NCBI GenBank assembly: GCA_964627045.1
Contig: CAZVIK010000120.1
Location: forward strand, 1-12,078
Direction: 5' to 3'
DNA length: 12,078 nt
Source: CAZVIK01 sp964627045
GTDB lineage: Bacteria; Acidobacteriota; Terriglobia; Bryobacterales; Bryobacteraceae
Shown: in pieces, positions 1-6,011 of the stretch
Layout: every line of letters begins with the position of its first letter
How positions within the stretch are numbered: position 1 is the stretch's first letter
Program-made: the position numbers and the translations under genes
The notes under the pieces: generated by a model
Told to the model about the DNA's origin: nothing
The model's database searches: none
Seen by the model: only the letters and a program-made list of their open reading frames with translations

Positions 1-831
1 CCATTCGGGCAGGCGGCGGAGCTTCACTTGCAGGATGCCCGCTTGGATGGCGTCGAGCCGGCCGTTGTACCCCTCCATGTCGTGATAGTACTTTTTGGCC
101 TGGCCGTGGTCGCGCAGCTTGCGGATGTGCTGGGCCAGCGTGGCGTCGTTGGTCGTCACCGCGCCGCCTTCTCCGCAGGCGCCGAGGTTCTTGCCGGGGT
201 AAAAGCTGAACGCAGCCGCGCGTCCCATGGACCCGGCCTTCCGCCAGCGCCGCTCGCGCCGCGAGAAGTATTCCGCGCCGTGGGCCTGGCAGGCGTCCTC
301 GATCACGGTGAGGCCGTAGCAGTCAGCCAATTCGAGGATCGCGTCCATGTCGGCGGTTTGGCCGTAGAGGTGAACCGGAACGATGGCGGATACCGGGCGG
401 CCCAACCTGCGGTGGATCAACCGGCCGGTGACGCTGTCCCGGCGGCATTCCATGGCCAGGTACTCGGCCAACAGCGTCGCATCCATATTGTAGGTGCGTT
501 CGTCGATGTCCACGAAGTCGGGATAGCCGCCGGCCTGGGTGATCGCCTCGGTGGTCGCGATGAACGTGTTGGGTACGGTGACTACAATCTCGCCTTGGCC
601 GAGCCCTGCGGCCATCAGGGCGAACCGCACAGCGTCGGTGCCGCTGTTGACCCCCACGCTGTGTTCCACCCCGCAGAACGCCGCGAAGTCGCGCTCGAAA
701 CCCTCCACCATCGGGCCGCCGATGAATGCCGCGCTCCGAATGGCGGCCCGGAACACCGCCGTTAGTTCCTCTTCCAACTCCGTATGAAGACCAACCAGAT
801 CGAGAAAGGGTACTTGTTTGAGTTCGCTCAT
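1..831 (-). CDS. DegT/DnrJ/EryC1/StrS-family sugar aminotransferase (WlbC/WbpE-like), 3' end cut off
   Basis: This is a PLP-dependent aminotransferase that would place an amino group on a keto-sugar nucleotide in the cytoplasm. The 277 visible residues run in frame to base 1 without a stop; family members are usually 360-400 residues, so roughly the last quarter is missing. Visible family marks are NSGTDA (residues 62-67), the EDACQAHGA segment with the pyridine-ring Asp179, and SFYPGKNLGACGEGGA with the Schiff-base Lys214. The ATG at 831 overlaps the upstream acetyltransferase stop as ATGA, which fixes the start. Following WlbA-like and WlbB-like genes in the Bordetella wlb order, it most likely aminates C3 of UDP-GlcNAc-3-keto-uronic acid. 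That substrate is inferred from context, since DegT sequences alone do not settle it. The aminotransferase family call is very secure. Confidence 0.95.
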   Translation of the reverse strand, partial: MSELKQVPFLDLVGLHTELEEELTAVFRAAIRSAAFIGGPMVEGFERDFAAFCGVEHSVGVNSGTDAVRFALMAAGLGQGEIVVTVPNTFIATTEAITQAGGYPDFVDIDERTYNMDATLLAEYLAMECRRDSVTGRLIHRRLGRPVSAIVPVHLYGQTADMDAILELADCYGLTVIEDACQAHGAEYFSRRERRWRKAGSMGRAAAFSFYPGKNLGACGEGGAVTTNDATLAQHIRKLRDHGQAKKYYHDMEGYNGRLDAIQAGILQVKLRRLPEW

Positions 832-1328
832 TTTTCGCACCTGTTGGCACTCGCGCCCACCGCCCGGAGTACGCGGGCGGGATTCCCGGCCACGATCGTG
901 TTGGCCGGCACGTCCTTGGTCACCACGCTTCCGGCTCCCACGATGGCGTTCTCGCCAACGGTCACGTTGCACAGGATGGTGGCGCCCGAACCGATCGAAG
1001 CGCCGCGCCGGATCAGCGTCTTTTCGACTTTCCAGTCCGCCTCGGTCTGAAGCGCGCCGCCGGAGGTGGTGGCCCGCGGGTAGGCGTCGTTGATGAAGGC
1101 GACGCTGTGTCCGATGAAGACGTCGTCTTCGATCGTCACGCCCTCGCAGATAAACGTGTGACTGGAGATCTTGCAGTTATTGCCCACCGAGGCGTTTTTC
1201 TGAATCTCCACGAACGCGCCGATCTTGGAGTTGTCGCCGACGCGGCATCCGTAAAGGTTGATGAACCTGGAGAGCTTGACGTTTTCGCCGAGTTTCACGT
1301 CGGCGGCGATGCACAAGTAGTCGCTCAT
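828..1328 (-). CDS. wlbB: Left-handed beta-helix sugar N-acetyltransferase, WlbB/WbpD-like
   Basis: A 166-residue hexapeptide-repeat acyltransferase, expected to act as a trimer using acetyl-CoA. Repeats such as VGDNSKIGAF, IEDDVFIGHS and VGENAIVGAGSVVTKDVP run through almost the whole chain, ending in the usual AGNPARVL. The loop FINDAYPR (residues 78-85) matches the NDxYPR segment typical of 3-N-acetyltransferases of nucleotide-linked 3-amino sugars (WlbB, WbpD, QdtC, FdtC). Reading further upstream in frame enters the preceding dehydrogenase gene and gives arginine-rich nonsense, so the start is the ATG at 1328, which overlaps the wlbA-like stop as ATGA. Its downstream neighbour, the aminotransferase, also overlaps by 4 bp, so the three are translationally coupled. 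The predicted product is UDP-GlcNAc(3NAc)A. The family is certain and the exact sugar is inferred. Confidence 0.9.
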   Translation of the reverse strand: MSDYLCIAADVKLGENVKLSRFINLYGCRVGDNSKIGAFVEIQKNASVGNNCKISSHTFICEGVTIEDDVFIGHSVAFINDAYPRATTSGGALQTEADWKVEKTLIRRGASIGSGATILCNVTVGENAIVGAGSVVTKDVPANTIVAGNPARVLRAVGASANRCEK

Positions 1329-2326
1329 AGCTCGACCGGCTTTCCTTTGCTCTTCAGGGACATGTCGGCCGCTTCCAACAACCGGACGACGTCCAACCCG
1401 GACTCGCCGTCGTTGAACGGACGCTCGCCCTTCCGGATGCAATCGACGAAGTACCGCGCCTCGGAGGCCAGGGCCTCGGTCTGTTCCACCTTTGGAGCCC
1501 ACATGTCGCCGGAGCGGTAGCTCACCAGCAGTTCGTGAATCCCCTGGCCGTTGGTGATGGCGACGCCCTTGTCGTACACCTTCACCTTCTCGTCGGCCTC
1601 CAGGTCGTTCCACACCACCATCCGTTTTTCCCCGCCAATCAATGTGGTGCGCACCTTTACCGGGGAAAGCCAGTTGACGTTGACGTGGGCGATGATCTTA
1701 TTGGGGAAGTAGACGGTCATGTAGGCGAGGTCTTCATGGCCGTTGAGGTGGACCTGGCCGGACGCCGTCACGGCCTCGGGCTTGGCCGGAATCAGGTGGT
1801 TCATGATGGACAGGTCGTGAGGCGCAAGGTCCCAGATGACGTTGACGTCGTGCTGGAACAGCCCCAGGTTCACGCGGGTCGCGTCGTAGTAGTAAAGGTT
1901 GCCGAGCGCGCCTTCCCCGATCAACTGGCGGATCTTTTTCACGGCTCCGGTGAACAGGAAGGTGTGGTCCACCATGATCTGGAGCCCGCGGCGGGCGGCC
2001 AGTTCGATCAGGCGTCCGGCCTGTTCGGAGGTGGAGGTGAACGGCTTCTCCACGAACACGTGCTTGCCGTTTTCGAGCGCCGCCTTTGCCAAATCGAAGT
2101 GCGTCCAAACCGGCGTGATGACGGCGACCGCGTCGAGGTCCGGTGAAGCGGTCACCTCATCCGGGTTGGTGGTCAGCGTGGCGCCGGGCAGAGCCCGCCG
2201 GGCGCGCTCCAGCACCTGCGGGTTCCGGTCACAGACGGCCGCGACCTGGCAATCGCCTGACGCGTGGAAGTTGCGGGCAACGTTCGGCCCCCAATAGCCG
2301 TAGCCGATGACGCCAATGCGAATCAT
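1325..2326 (-). CDS. wlbA: Gfo/Idh/MocA-family sugar-nucleotide dehydrogenase, WlbA/WbpB-like
   Basis: A 333-residue NAD(P)-dependent oxidoreductase. The Rossmann motif GYGYWG lies at residues 8-13, the family EKP motif with catalytic Lys94 at 93-95, and the second catalytic segment DLAPHD (Asp166, His170) closely resembles that of WlbA-type enzymes. The predicted reaction is oxidation of the C3 hydroxyl of UDP-N-acetylglucosaminuronate, giving the keto substrate for the DegT aminotransferase two genes downstream. The ATG at 2326 is chosen because GAGGA sits 8 nt upstream; a TTG at 2341 is possible but lies inside the ribosome-binding region. It begins 15 bp after the sugar transferase stop and overlaps the acetyltransferase by 4 bp. 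The UDP-GlcNAc 6-dehydrogenase that would supply its substrate (WbpA) is not in the window. Confidence 0.9.
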   Translation of the reverse strand: MIRIGVIGYGYWGPNVARNFHASGDCQVAAVCDRNPQVLERARRALPGATLTTNPDEVTASPDLDAVAVITPVWTHFDLAKAALENGKHVFVEKPFTSTSEQAGRLIELAARRGLQIMVDHTFLFTGAVKKIRQLIGEGALGNLYYYDATRVNLGLFQHDVNVIWDLAPHDLSIMNHLIPAKPEAVTASGQVHLNGHEDLAYMTVYFPNKIIAHVNVNWLSPVKVRTTLIGGEKRMVVWNDLEADEKVKVYDKGVAITNGQGIHELLVSYRSGDMWAPKVEQTEALASEARYFVDCIRKGERPFNDGESGLDVVRLLEAADMSLKSKGKPVEL

Positions 2327-2341
2327 GATGTTATTCCTCAA

Positions 2342-3484
2342 CTAGTAGGCGCCGGTTCCGGAGAGAACCGCGCGCGGTGTGCGAAACAGGATCTTCAGGT
2401 CCAGCCATGGCGACCAGGACTCCGCGTAGGCCAGGTCCAGCCGGACCATGTCGTCGAAGGTGACCTTGCTTCTGCCCTCGACCTGCCACAGCCCCGTGAT
2501 ACCCGGCTTGACGCTCAGCAGGCGGCGGCGGTGCCAGAGGTCGTAGGCGCGGAACTCGTAGGGGACCGGCGGGCGCGGCCCCACCAGCGACATCTCCCCG
2601 CGAAGCACGTTCCAGAATTGCGGCAACTCGTCCAGGCTGGACCGCCGCAAAAACCGCCCGATCCGGGTAATCCTCGGATCGTTGGTCAGCTTGTAGGTGG
2701 CCGCCTGCCCATCGGAGGAAGGTCCGGCGTCTGTGTTTCCCGCGATGAAGGACTTCACGTAGGATTCGTGAATGGAGTGGTCGATGTCGCACCGCATGGA
2801 ACGGAACTTCAGAAAGGTGAACTCTCTGCCAAACTGGCCGACCCGGGTCTGCCGGAAGATGGCCGGTCCTTCGGAGGTCAACTTCACGGCGGCGGCGATG
2901 ACGCCTAGCAGAGGCGAGAGAACGATCAGCGCCGAAAGGCTTCCGGCGACGTCGATGGCGCGCTTAACCGCGCGGGCGATTCGGCGGCTGCTTTCCTCGG
3001 CGGCGACGTCCGGGTAGAGATAATGATCGACGGATTCCCCGTCTCCGCCGCCGCCTTCCCATTCCTCGGGGTAGAAATGAAACGTAACTCTCACGCTCTC
3101 GAACTCGGCGGCCGTCAGGCGGCTCTTCAGCGCCGACCGCACCTGGCGCGACAGCGCGTTGACCGCGGATCGTCCGGCCTTCCACCCCACGTCGGTGAAC
3201 ACCACGCCGATGATGGACGCCGTCTGGTACCAGCCCTTGATATCGGTGGCCCTGGTCGAGGCGTGCAGAGACTCCAGCACACGCTCCGCGATCGCGGCGC
3301 CGGGCGCGAACTCCTCGCTGGATAACAGCATCAAAACGAAGCAGTTGTGCGAGCGCTCGACGCGCTTCCGCTCCAGTGCCAGCGCGCGCAGGAATCGCTC
3401 TTGAGATAAGAACCACGCGGGCGGGAACGCCGCGCCCGAGGGATGGGGCCGACTTCGTGCCGCTTGGCGCGCGGAAGGGATCAT
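2342..3484 (-). CDS. Initiating sugar-phosphate transferase (bacterial sugar transferase family) with a degenerate GGDEF-like N-terminal domain
   Basis: A membrane enzyme that would transfer a sugar phosphate from a UDP-sugar to undecaprenyl phosphate, the first step of exopolysaccharide assembly. The C-terminal catalytic region (about 172-380) is complete: one hydrophobic segment (180-200), the TRVGQFGREFTFLKFRSM block, SSLDELPQFWNVLRGEMSLVGPRPP (283-306) with its Asp-Glu pair, and KPGITGLWQVEGRS. The region 25-140 resembles the fold pattern of a GGDEF domain (ERFLRALALERKRVERS, then ATDIKGWY before a hydrophobic strand) but has no GGDEF signature, so it is probably not a cyclase. The ATG at 3484 has GGGAGG 4 nt upstream. 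A TTG at 3565 overlapping the VanZ stop would add 27 low-complexity residues and lacks a clear ribosome-binding site. It lies upstream of the wlb genes in one operon. Confidence 0.93.
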   Translation of the reverse strand: MIPSARQAARSRPHPSGAAFPPAWFLSQERFLRALALERKRVERSHNCFVLMLLSSEEFAPGAAIAERVLESLHASTRATDIKGWYQTASIIGVVFTDVGWKAGRSAVNALSRQVRSALKSRLTAAEFESVRVTFHFYPEEWEGGGGDGESVDHYLYPDVAAEESSRRIARAVKRAIDVAGSLSALIVLSPLLGVIAAAVKLTSEGPAIFRQTRVGQFGREFTFLKFRSMRCDIDHSIHESYVKSFIAGNTDAGPSSDGQAATYKLTNDPRITRIGRFLRRSSLDELPQFWNVLRGEMSLVGPRPPVPYEFRAYDLWHRRRLLSVKPGITGLWQVEGRSKVTFDDMVRLDLAYAESWSPWLDLKILFRTPRAVLSGTGAY

Positions 3485-3561
3485 GTCGCCTCCCGAATCT
3501 GGTTCGATGCCGGGTCTTGCGCCGACGCGCGGCGAAACCGGGCGATTCCACGTGAAGTCAT

Positions 3562-3984
3562 TCAATTGCCGTCACCCGTGTCCGTTGGCAGTCTTGTACC
3601 GGAAGGCGGCGCGGTGTGGCGCGCGCGCAGGCGTGCGGCCAGCGCCAGGGCGGCGAGGACGCCGGCCGTGTTGGCCGCGACGTCTCCGGCGTCGAAGGCG
3701 CGGCAGGTAAACAGCCGCTGGGCGGCTTCCAGCGCGAAGCCCACCCCAAGGGTCACGACCGCCTGCACTGTCGCCACCGGCTTGGCTTCGTGAATCGCCG
3801 GAAGAAAGGCCAGCAGAAAGTACGCCGCCGCGTGTCCAAGCTTGTCGTTGAAATAGGCGTCCATCACCCGTTTGGCCTGCGAGTCGCCCGGGAGCAATGA
3901 ACAGGCGGCTACAAACGCCAACAGGAGCGCCCAAACGACGCGGAGTAGAAACTTTCGCCGCGGGGAGACTGCGAAAAAACCCAT
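3562..3984 (-). CDS. VanZ-like family membrane protein
   Basis: A 140-residue protein with about four membrane segments (roughly 12-31, 50-65, 70-89 and 101-118). It has the conserved polar positions of VanZ-like proteins inside them: DKLGH at 47-51, Glu86 in ALEAAQ, and the DAGDVAANTAG stretch at 98-108. VanZ gave its name to the family through teicoplanin resistance, but most members are unassigned. Small VanZ-like proteins are common in polysaccharide loci, and a role linked to the envelope or to polymer export is only an inference. It starts 2 bp after the upstream ribbon-helix-helix gene (TAG-CG-ATG), which indicates co-transcription. No strong ribosome-binding site precedes the ATG, so it may depend on translational coupling. 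Confidence 0.85.
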   Translation of the reverse strand: MGFFAVSPRRKFLLRVVWALLLAFVAACSLLPGDSQAKRVMDAYFNDKLGHAAAYFLLAFLPAIHEAKPVATVQAVVTLGVGFALEAAQRLFTCRAFDAGDVAANTAGVLAALALAARLRARHTAPPSGTRLPTDTGDGN

Positions 3985-3986
3985 CG

Positions 3987-4343
3987 CTAGTACCGTTTCA
4001 TCACCATCAGGCCCAATCGCCGGACCTTCCGGTCCAACGCCTCCGTCTTGCGATTGAGGTCCAGCAACGCCTTGGTCACGGTCAGCCCGAAGTCGCTGGC
4101 CTCCGGTGGCCGGGAGGGAGTATCGTCGTACTCCGGCTGGCCGCGGAGCTCCGCCACGCGGCCCGCGCGAAGGTAGGTCTGCGCGGCTTCCTCGCCGTCG
4201 GCTGCGATTTGCTGCAAGCTGCGGCGGACAAAGTCGGAGATACTGCGCTCCTCCCTGGCCTCACACAGATCTTGCAGTACGCGGTACTCGGCTGCGGACA
4301 GCCGGAAACTCACCAGTTTGCTTTTGGGATCACGTACCGGCAT
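3987..4343 (-). CDS. Small ribbon-helix-helix (CopG/Arc-like) putative DNA-binding protein
   Basis: A 118-residue protein. The N-terminal segment KLVSFRLSAAEYRVLQDLC, followed by SISDFVRRSLQQIA, fits a beta-strand plus two helices of the ribbon-helix-helix class (about residues 9-48). The middle is acidic and flexible, and the C-terminal helix (ALLDLNRKTEALDRKVRRL) looks like a short coiled coil. No toxin gene follows it; the next gene, 2 bp away, is VanZ-like. It may therefore be a local regulator placed first in the polysaccharide operon. The start is uncertain: ATG at 4343 or GTG at 4349, neither with a good ribosome-binding site. DNA binding is inferred from the pattern, not demonstrated. 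It could also be a structural adaptor that kept the fold. Confidence 0.7.
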   Translation of the reverse strand: MPVRDPKSKLVSFRLSAAEYRVLQDLCEAREERSISDFVRRSLQQIAADGEEAAQTYLRAGRVAELRGQPEYDDTPSRPPEASDFGLTVTKALLDLNRKTEALDRKVRRLGLMVMKRY

Positions 4344-4408
4344 CGGCACGATTCACTTTGGACGACTGGAAGCGGCAACCGGGCCGCCAGGCTGCTGCCG
4401 GAGCCCAC

Positions 4409-4426
4409 GGGGCAAGCTACCGCCCC
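4409..4426 (-). other. Leader hairpin in the polysaccharide operon 5' region
   Basis: Read on the minus strand, GGGGC and GCCCC pair across an 8-nt loop. It lies between the predicted sigma-54 start site (near 4477) and the first gene, in a leader rich in further GGC/GCC pairing. There is no T-tract, so it is not a classical terminator. A role in pausing or attenuation is inference. Confidence 0.35.
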
Positions 4427-4429
4427 TTC

Positions 4430-4449
4430 GGTCCCACCTCCCAGGTCCC
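4430..4449. repeat. Paired GGTCCC repeats flanking ACCT/AGGT, possible operator
   Basis: GGTCCC occurs at 4430-4435 and 4444-4449, with the dyad ACCTCCCAGGT overlapping the gap. The pair lies in the predicted leader, about 90-105 bp before the ribbon-helix-helix gene. Ribbon-helix-helix repressors often bind short tandem sites in front of their own gene, so this is a candidate autoregulatory site. Repeats this short can arise by chance. Confidence 0.25.
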
Positions 4450-4487
4450 TTCCTGCGGAAAGTGTTTACGTTTGTGCTGCTTTGTAT

Positions 4488-4503
4488 TGCACGCCCCGTG
4501 CCA
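4488..4503 (-). promoter_or_regulatory. Predicted sigma-54 (RpoN) -24/-12 promoter for the polysaccharide operon
   Basis: On the minus strand the bases read TGGCACGGGGCGTGCA. Against the consensus TGGCACGrNNNTTGCW this differs at a single fixed base (the first T of TTGC is G), with the invariant GG and GC elements at the correct spacing. Transcription would start near 4477, giving a leader of about 130 nt before the ribbon-helix-helix gene. PEP-CTERM/exosortase matrix loci in other bacteria are known to depend on RpoN and the PrsK/PrsR two-component pair, which fits the context. The same bases also form a GCACG-GGG-CGTGC dyad, so an operator is an alternative reading. Confidence 0.6.
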
Positions 4504-4589
4504 TCTTCCTTGGGGGCTCCAGCCTCGGGGAAGACCCATCAAGTCGTCGTCGCGCGAGCCCGGGCTGGCAACGAACAGACCTTCGCGAT

Positions 4590-4625
4590 CATGAAACGCG
4601 TGCCGGATACGCATCTCCTTTCATG
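4590..4625. repeat. Inverted repeat CATGAAA / TTTCATG upstream of the sigma-54 element
   Basis: Seven-base arms at 4590-4596 and 4619-4625 are exact reverse complements, and an inner GCGT/ACGC pair lies between them. The element sits about 90-120 bp upstream of the -24 box of the minus-strand promoter, the usual place for an enhancer-binding activator. The function is inferred from position only. Confidence 0.3.
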
Positions 4626-4855
4626 TCAGTGGAATCGAGTCGCCGCGCGCGGTGACGTCGCGACTTCGGCTTGCGAGGTGGCGCACTGTGAACGCAACTA
4701 GCGCGACGCATTACCGATGTGTGACGCTCGTATGCCTCGCATTCGGACAACGGCCGCGAAACCGGCGTAACCGGCTGAAGGCACAGACGTTGACGCAGGA
4801 CACCCTTACGTGTGTCGAATGTCGCGCATTTCCGGAATAACATTGGTAAACCGTG

Positions 4856-4904
4856 ATGGGCGTTCGGAATTAGTCGGAGTTTTTGGGAACAAATGGGCAT
4901 TCGG
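4856..4904. repeat. Direct repeat ATGGGCRTTCGG
   Basis: ATGGGCGTTCGG at 4856-4867 and ATGGGCATTCGG at 4893-4904 match at 11 of 12 bases, 37 bp apart. Related GCATTCGG and GCATTTCCGG strings occur at about 4739 and 4826. The repeats lie in the AT-richer patch of the divergent region and may be regulator sites. Confidence 0.3.
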
Positions 4905-4911
4905 TACATCC

Positions 4912-4921
4912 ACGGCGCCGT
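4912..4921. promoter_or_regulatory. Palindrome ACGGCGCCGT, copy 1
   Basis: A perfect 10-bp palindrome followed by ATGTCA. The same palindrome recurs 112 bp downstream, followed by AATGACA, and was not noticed elsewhere in the window. Two copies in a short non-coding stretch upstream of upxY suggest an operator pair. The binding protein is unknown. Confidence 0.35.
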
Positions 4922-5023
4922 ATGTCACGCTGACTCGCACTGTGCTTCGGCCCGAAGAGTGTCGTGGAAGCGCACCCGGCCACTGTGATGGCCCTGAATC
5001 CACAGGTGCACTCGGATTACCGG

Positions 5024-5033
5024 ACGGCGCCGT
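5024..5033. promoter_or_regulatory. Palindrome ACGGCGCCGT, copy 2
   Basis: This is the second exact copy of the 10-bp palindrome, about 175 bp upstream of the chosen upxY start. The similar right flanks of the two copies (TATGTCA and TAATGACA) extend the likeness beyond the palindrome itself. Confidence 0.35.
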
Positions 5034-5080
5034 AATGACAACTCACGGGCAGTTCCGGCGGCTGCGCAAACCCGCGCCAG

Positions 5081-5095
5081 GCGCCCCGCGGGCGC
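5081..5095 (+). other. GC-only hairpin in front of upxY
   Basis: GCGCCC and GGGCGC pair across a CGC loop. A longer alternative pairing (CCGCGCC with GGCGCGG) overlaps it. The hairpin ends about 110 bp before the upxY start and is followed by GGCCGAAAAGG rather than a T-tract. It could be a pause or roadblock structure if it lies in the transcribed leader, or chance in GC-rich DNA. Confidence 0.3.
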
Positions 5096-5206
5096 GGCCG
5101 AAAAGGTGATAGAGCGCCGGTACCGGTACGGAACGCATCGAACGAGCGAGTGACATCGGTTGGACACCGGTTGTACGATTGTCCTTTGAATACCCACAAT
5201 CACGAA

Positions 5207-5779
5207 ATGAAATCGGGCGGGCACACCATCGAGGCGGCTCAAGTGGCGGGAGCCAACGGCGAATGGTACGCTCTGCGGGTCAAGTCCAATTTCGAACGGG
5301 CCGCCGCCGCTGTGCTCTCCAGCAAGGGCTACGAAACATATCTTCCTTGTTATCGCCAGTTACGACGGTGGTCGGATCGTGATGTCGTCACGGACGTGCC
5401 TTTGTTTCGGGGGTACGTCTTCTCGCGGTTCGAGGCGAGCCGGAGGCTGCCGGTACTGACGACGCCGGGCGTGGTTCATATCGTTCCGGCGCACCAGCCG
5501 CCGGCGGCCATCGAGGAGAGAGAACTGGCAGCGGTACGGGCCATCGTCGACTCCGGCCTGCCGGTGGGGCCGTATCCGTTTCTATGCGAGGGCGACGGCG
5601 TGGTCATCACACGGGGCTCAATGAGCGGTGTCGAGGGGGTCCTGGTCCAGACCAAGGGAGCGTTTCGCCTGGTGGTTTCGGTGACGCTGCTTCAGCGCTC
5701 CGTGAGTGTCGAAATCGACCGCGACTGGGTGCGCCCTTCGAGCGGCCCGGCCGCAAGACGCAGGCCCCACCGTGCCTGA
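5207..5779 (+). CDS. UpxY/NusG-family transcription antiterminator
   Basis: A 190-residue NusG-like specialised elongation factor. The NGN domain occupies about 19-95, opening with EWYALRVKSNFERAAAAVL and containing YLPCYRQLRRWSDR and the signature VPLFRGYVFSRF. A KOW-like domain follows at about 127-177 (EGDGVVITRGSMSGVEGVLV). UpxY/RfaH-type proteins bind RNA polymerase in the leader of a long polysaccharide operon and prevent early termination. The ATG at 5207 is chosen because the domain starts soon after it; GTG at 5150 and TTG at 5186 are in frame and possible. No good ribosome-binding site precedes any of them. A weak promoter (GTGACA, 18 bp, TACGAT) overlaps the 5150 start. Its target is not shown; the divergent wlb-type operon is the obvious candidate. 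Confidence 0.9.
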   Translation: MKSGGHTIEAAQVAGANGEWYALRVKSNFERAAAAVLSSKGYETYLPCYRQLRRWSDRDVVTDVPLFRGYVFSRFEASRRLPVLTTPGVVHIVPAHQPPAAIEERELAAVRAIVDSGLPVGPYPFLCEGDGVVITRGSMSGVEGVLVQTKGAFRLVVSVTLLQRSVSVEIDRDWVRPSSGPAARRRPHRA

Positions 5780-5954
5780 AACGCAGGCCACCGCCGTTCG
5801 TACTTGTCTGACATGCGTCGACGCCGGGACTTTCGCCGGCGCTTTGCGGGCGGGTACCGGCGCGGGTCGGACGGCTACGCTCGCGCTACTATCGAAGGCG
5901 AGTACCAGCACTACTATTTCGACCCTAGACGGCTAATTCAAAGGTGGGCCGGTG

Positions 5955-5960
5955 TATACT
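5955..5960 (+). promoter_or_regulatory. Possible -10 element of a promoter for the ATPase gene
   Basis: TGTATACT contains a 5-of-6 match to TATAAT about 50 bp before the ATPase start, in a locally AT-richer part of the 232-bp gap after upxY. No recognisable -35 hexamer stands 16-18 bp upstream, so the call rests on the -10 alone. Confidence 0.3.
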
Positions 5961-6011
5961 TTGGGTGCGGTGACGGTTTGACAAGGACATAAGTGGAAAA
6001 GGTGTAACAAC

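Larger units (their letters stand above)
4344..5206. other. Long divergent intergenic region without a convincing gene
   Basis: About 860 bp separate the minus-strand polysaccharide operon from the plus-strand UpxY gene. Short open frames exist on both strands but none gives a recognisable protein, a ribosome-binding site or sensible composition. What the region does hold is regulatory-looking: a sigma-54 element and structured leader at the left end, an inverted repeat near 4600, an AT-richer patch at about 4820-4910 with short direct repeats, two copies of a 10-bp palindrome, and a GC-rich hairpin just before upxY. These are listed separately. No tRNA, CRISPR or transposon end was seen. Confidence 0.7.

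Noticed and set aside
28..2146. Plus-strand open frames at 28-765 and 1535-2146
   Set aside because: They are antisense to the aminotransferase and WlbA-like genes, whose catalytic motifs are intact on the minus strand.
4978..4993. GCCACTG string resembling a cobalamin-riboswitch box, within a GGCCA/TGGCC hairpin
   Set aside because: The other conserved cobalamin-riboswitch elements are absent around it and the genes nearby have no link to B12.
4810..5109. A 99-codon plus-strand frame in the divergent region
   Set aside because: It has no start signal and no protein-like pattern, and it overlaps the palindromes and direct repeats.
5978..5983. Perfect TTGACA -35 hexamer
   Set aside because: The matching -10 position would place the transcription start inside the ATPase coding region, and no good -10 hexamer is there.
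5813..5992. A possible 59-residue arginine-rich protein between upxY and the ATPase
   Set aside because: There is no ribosome-binding site, no recognisable family, codon use drifts along its length, and the second half overlaps the probable ATPase promoter. It cannot be excluded, but is not supported.
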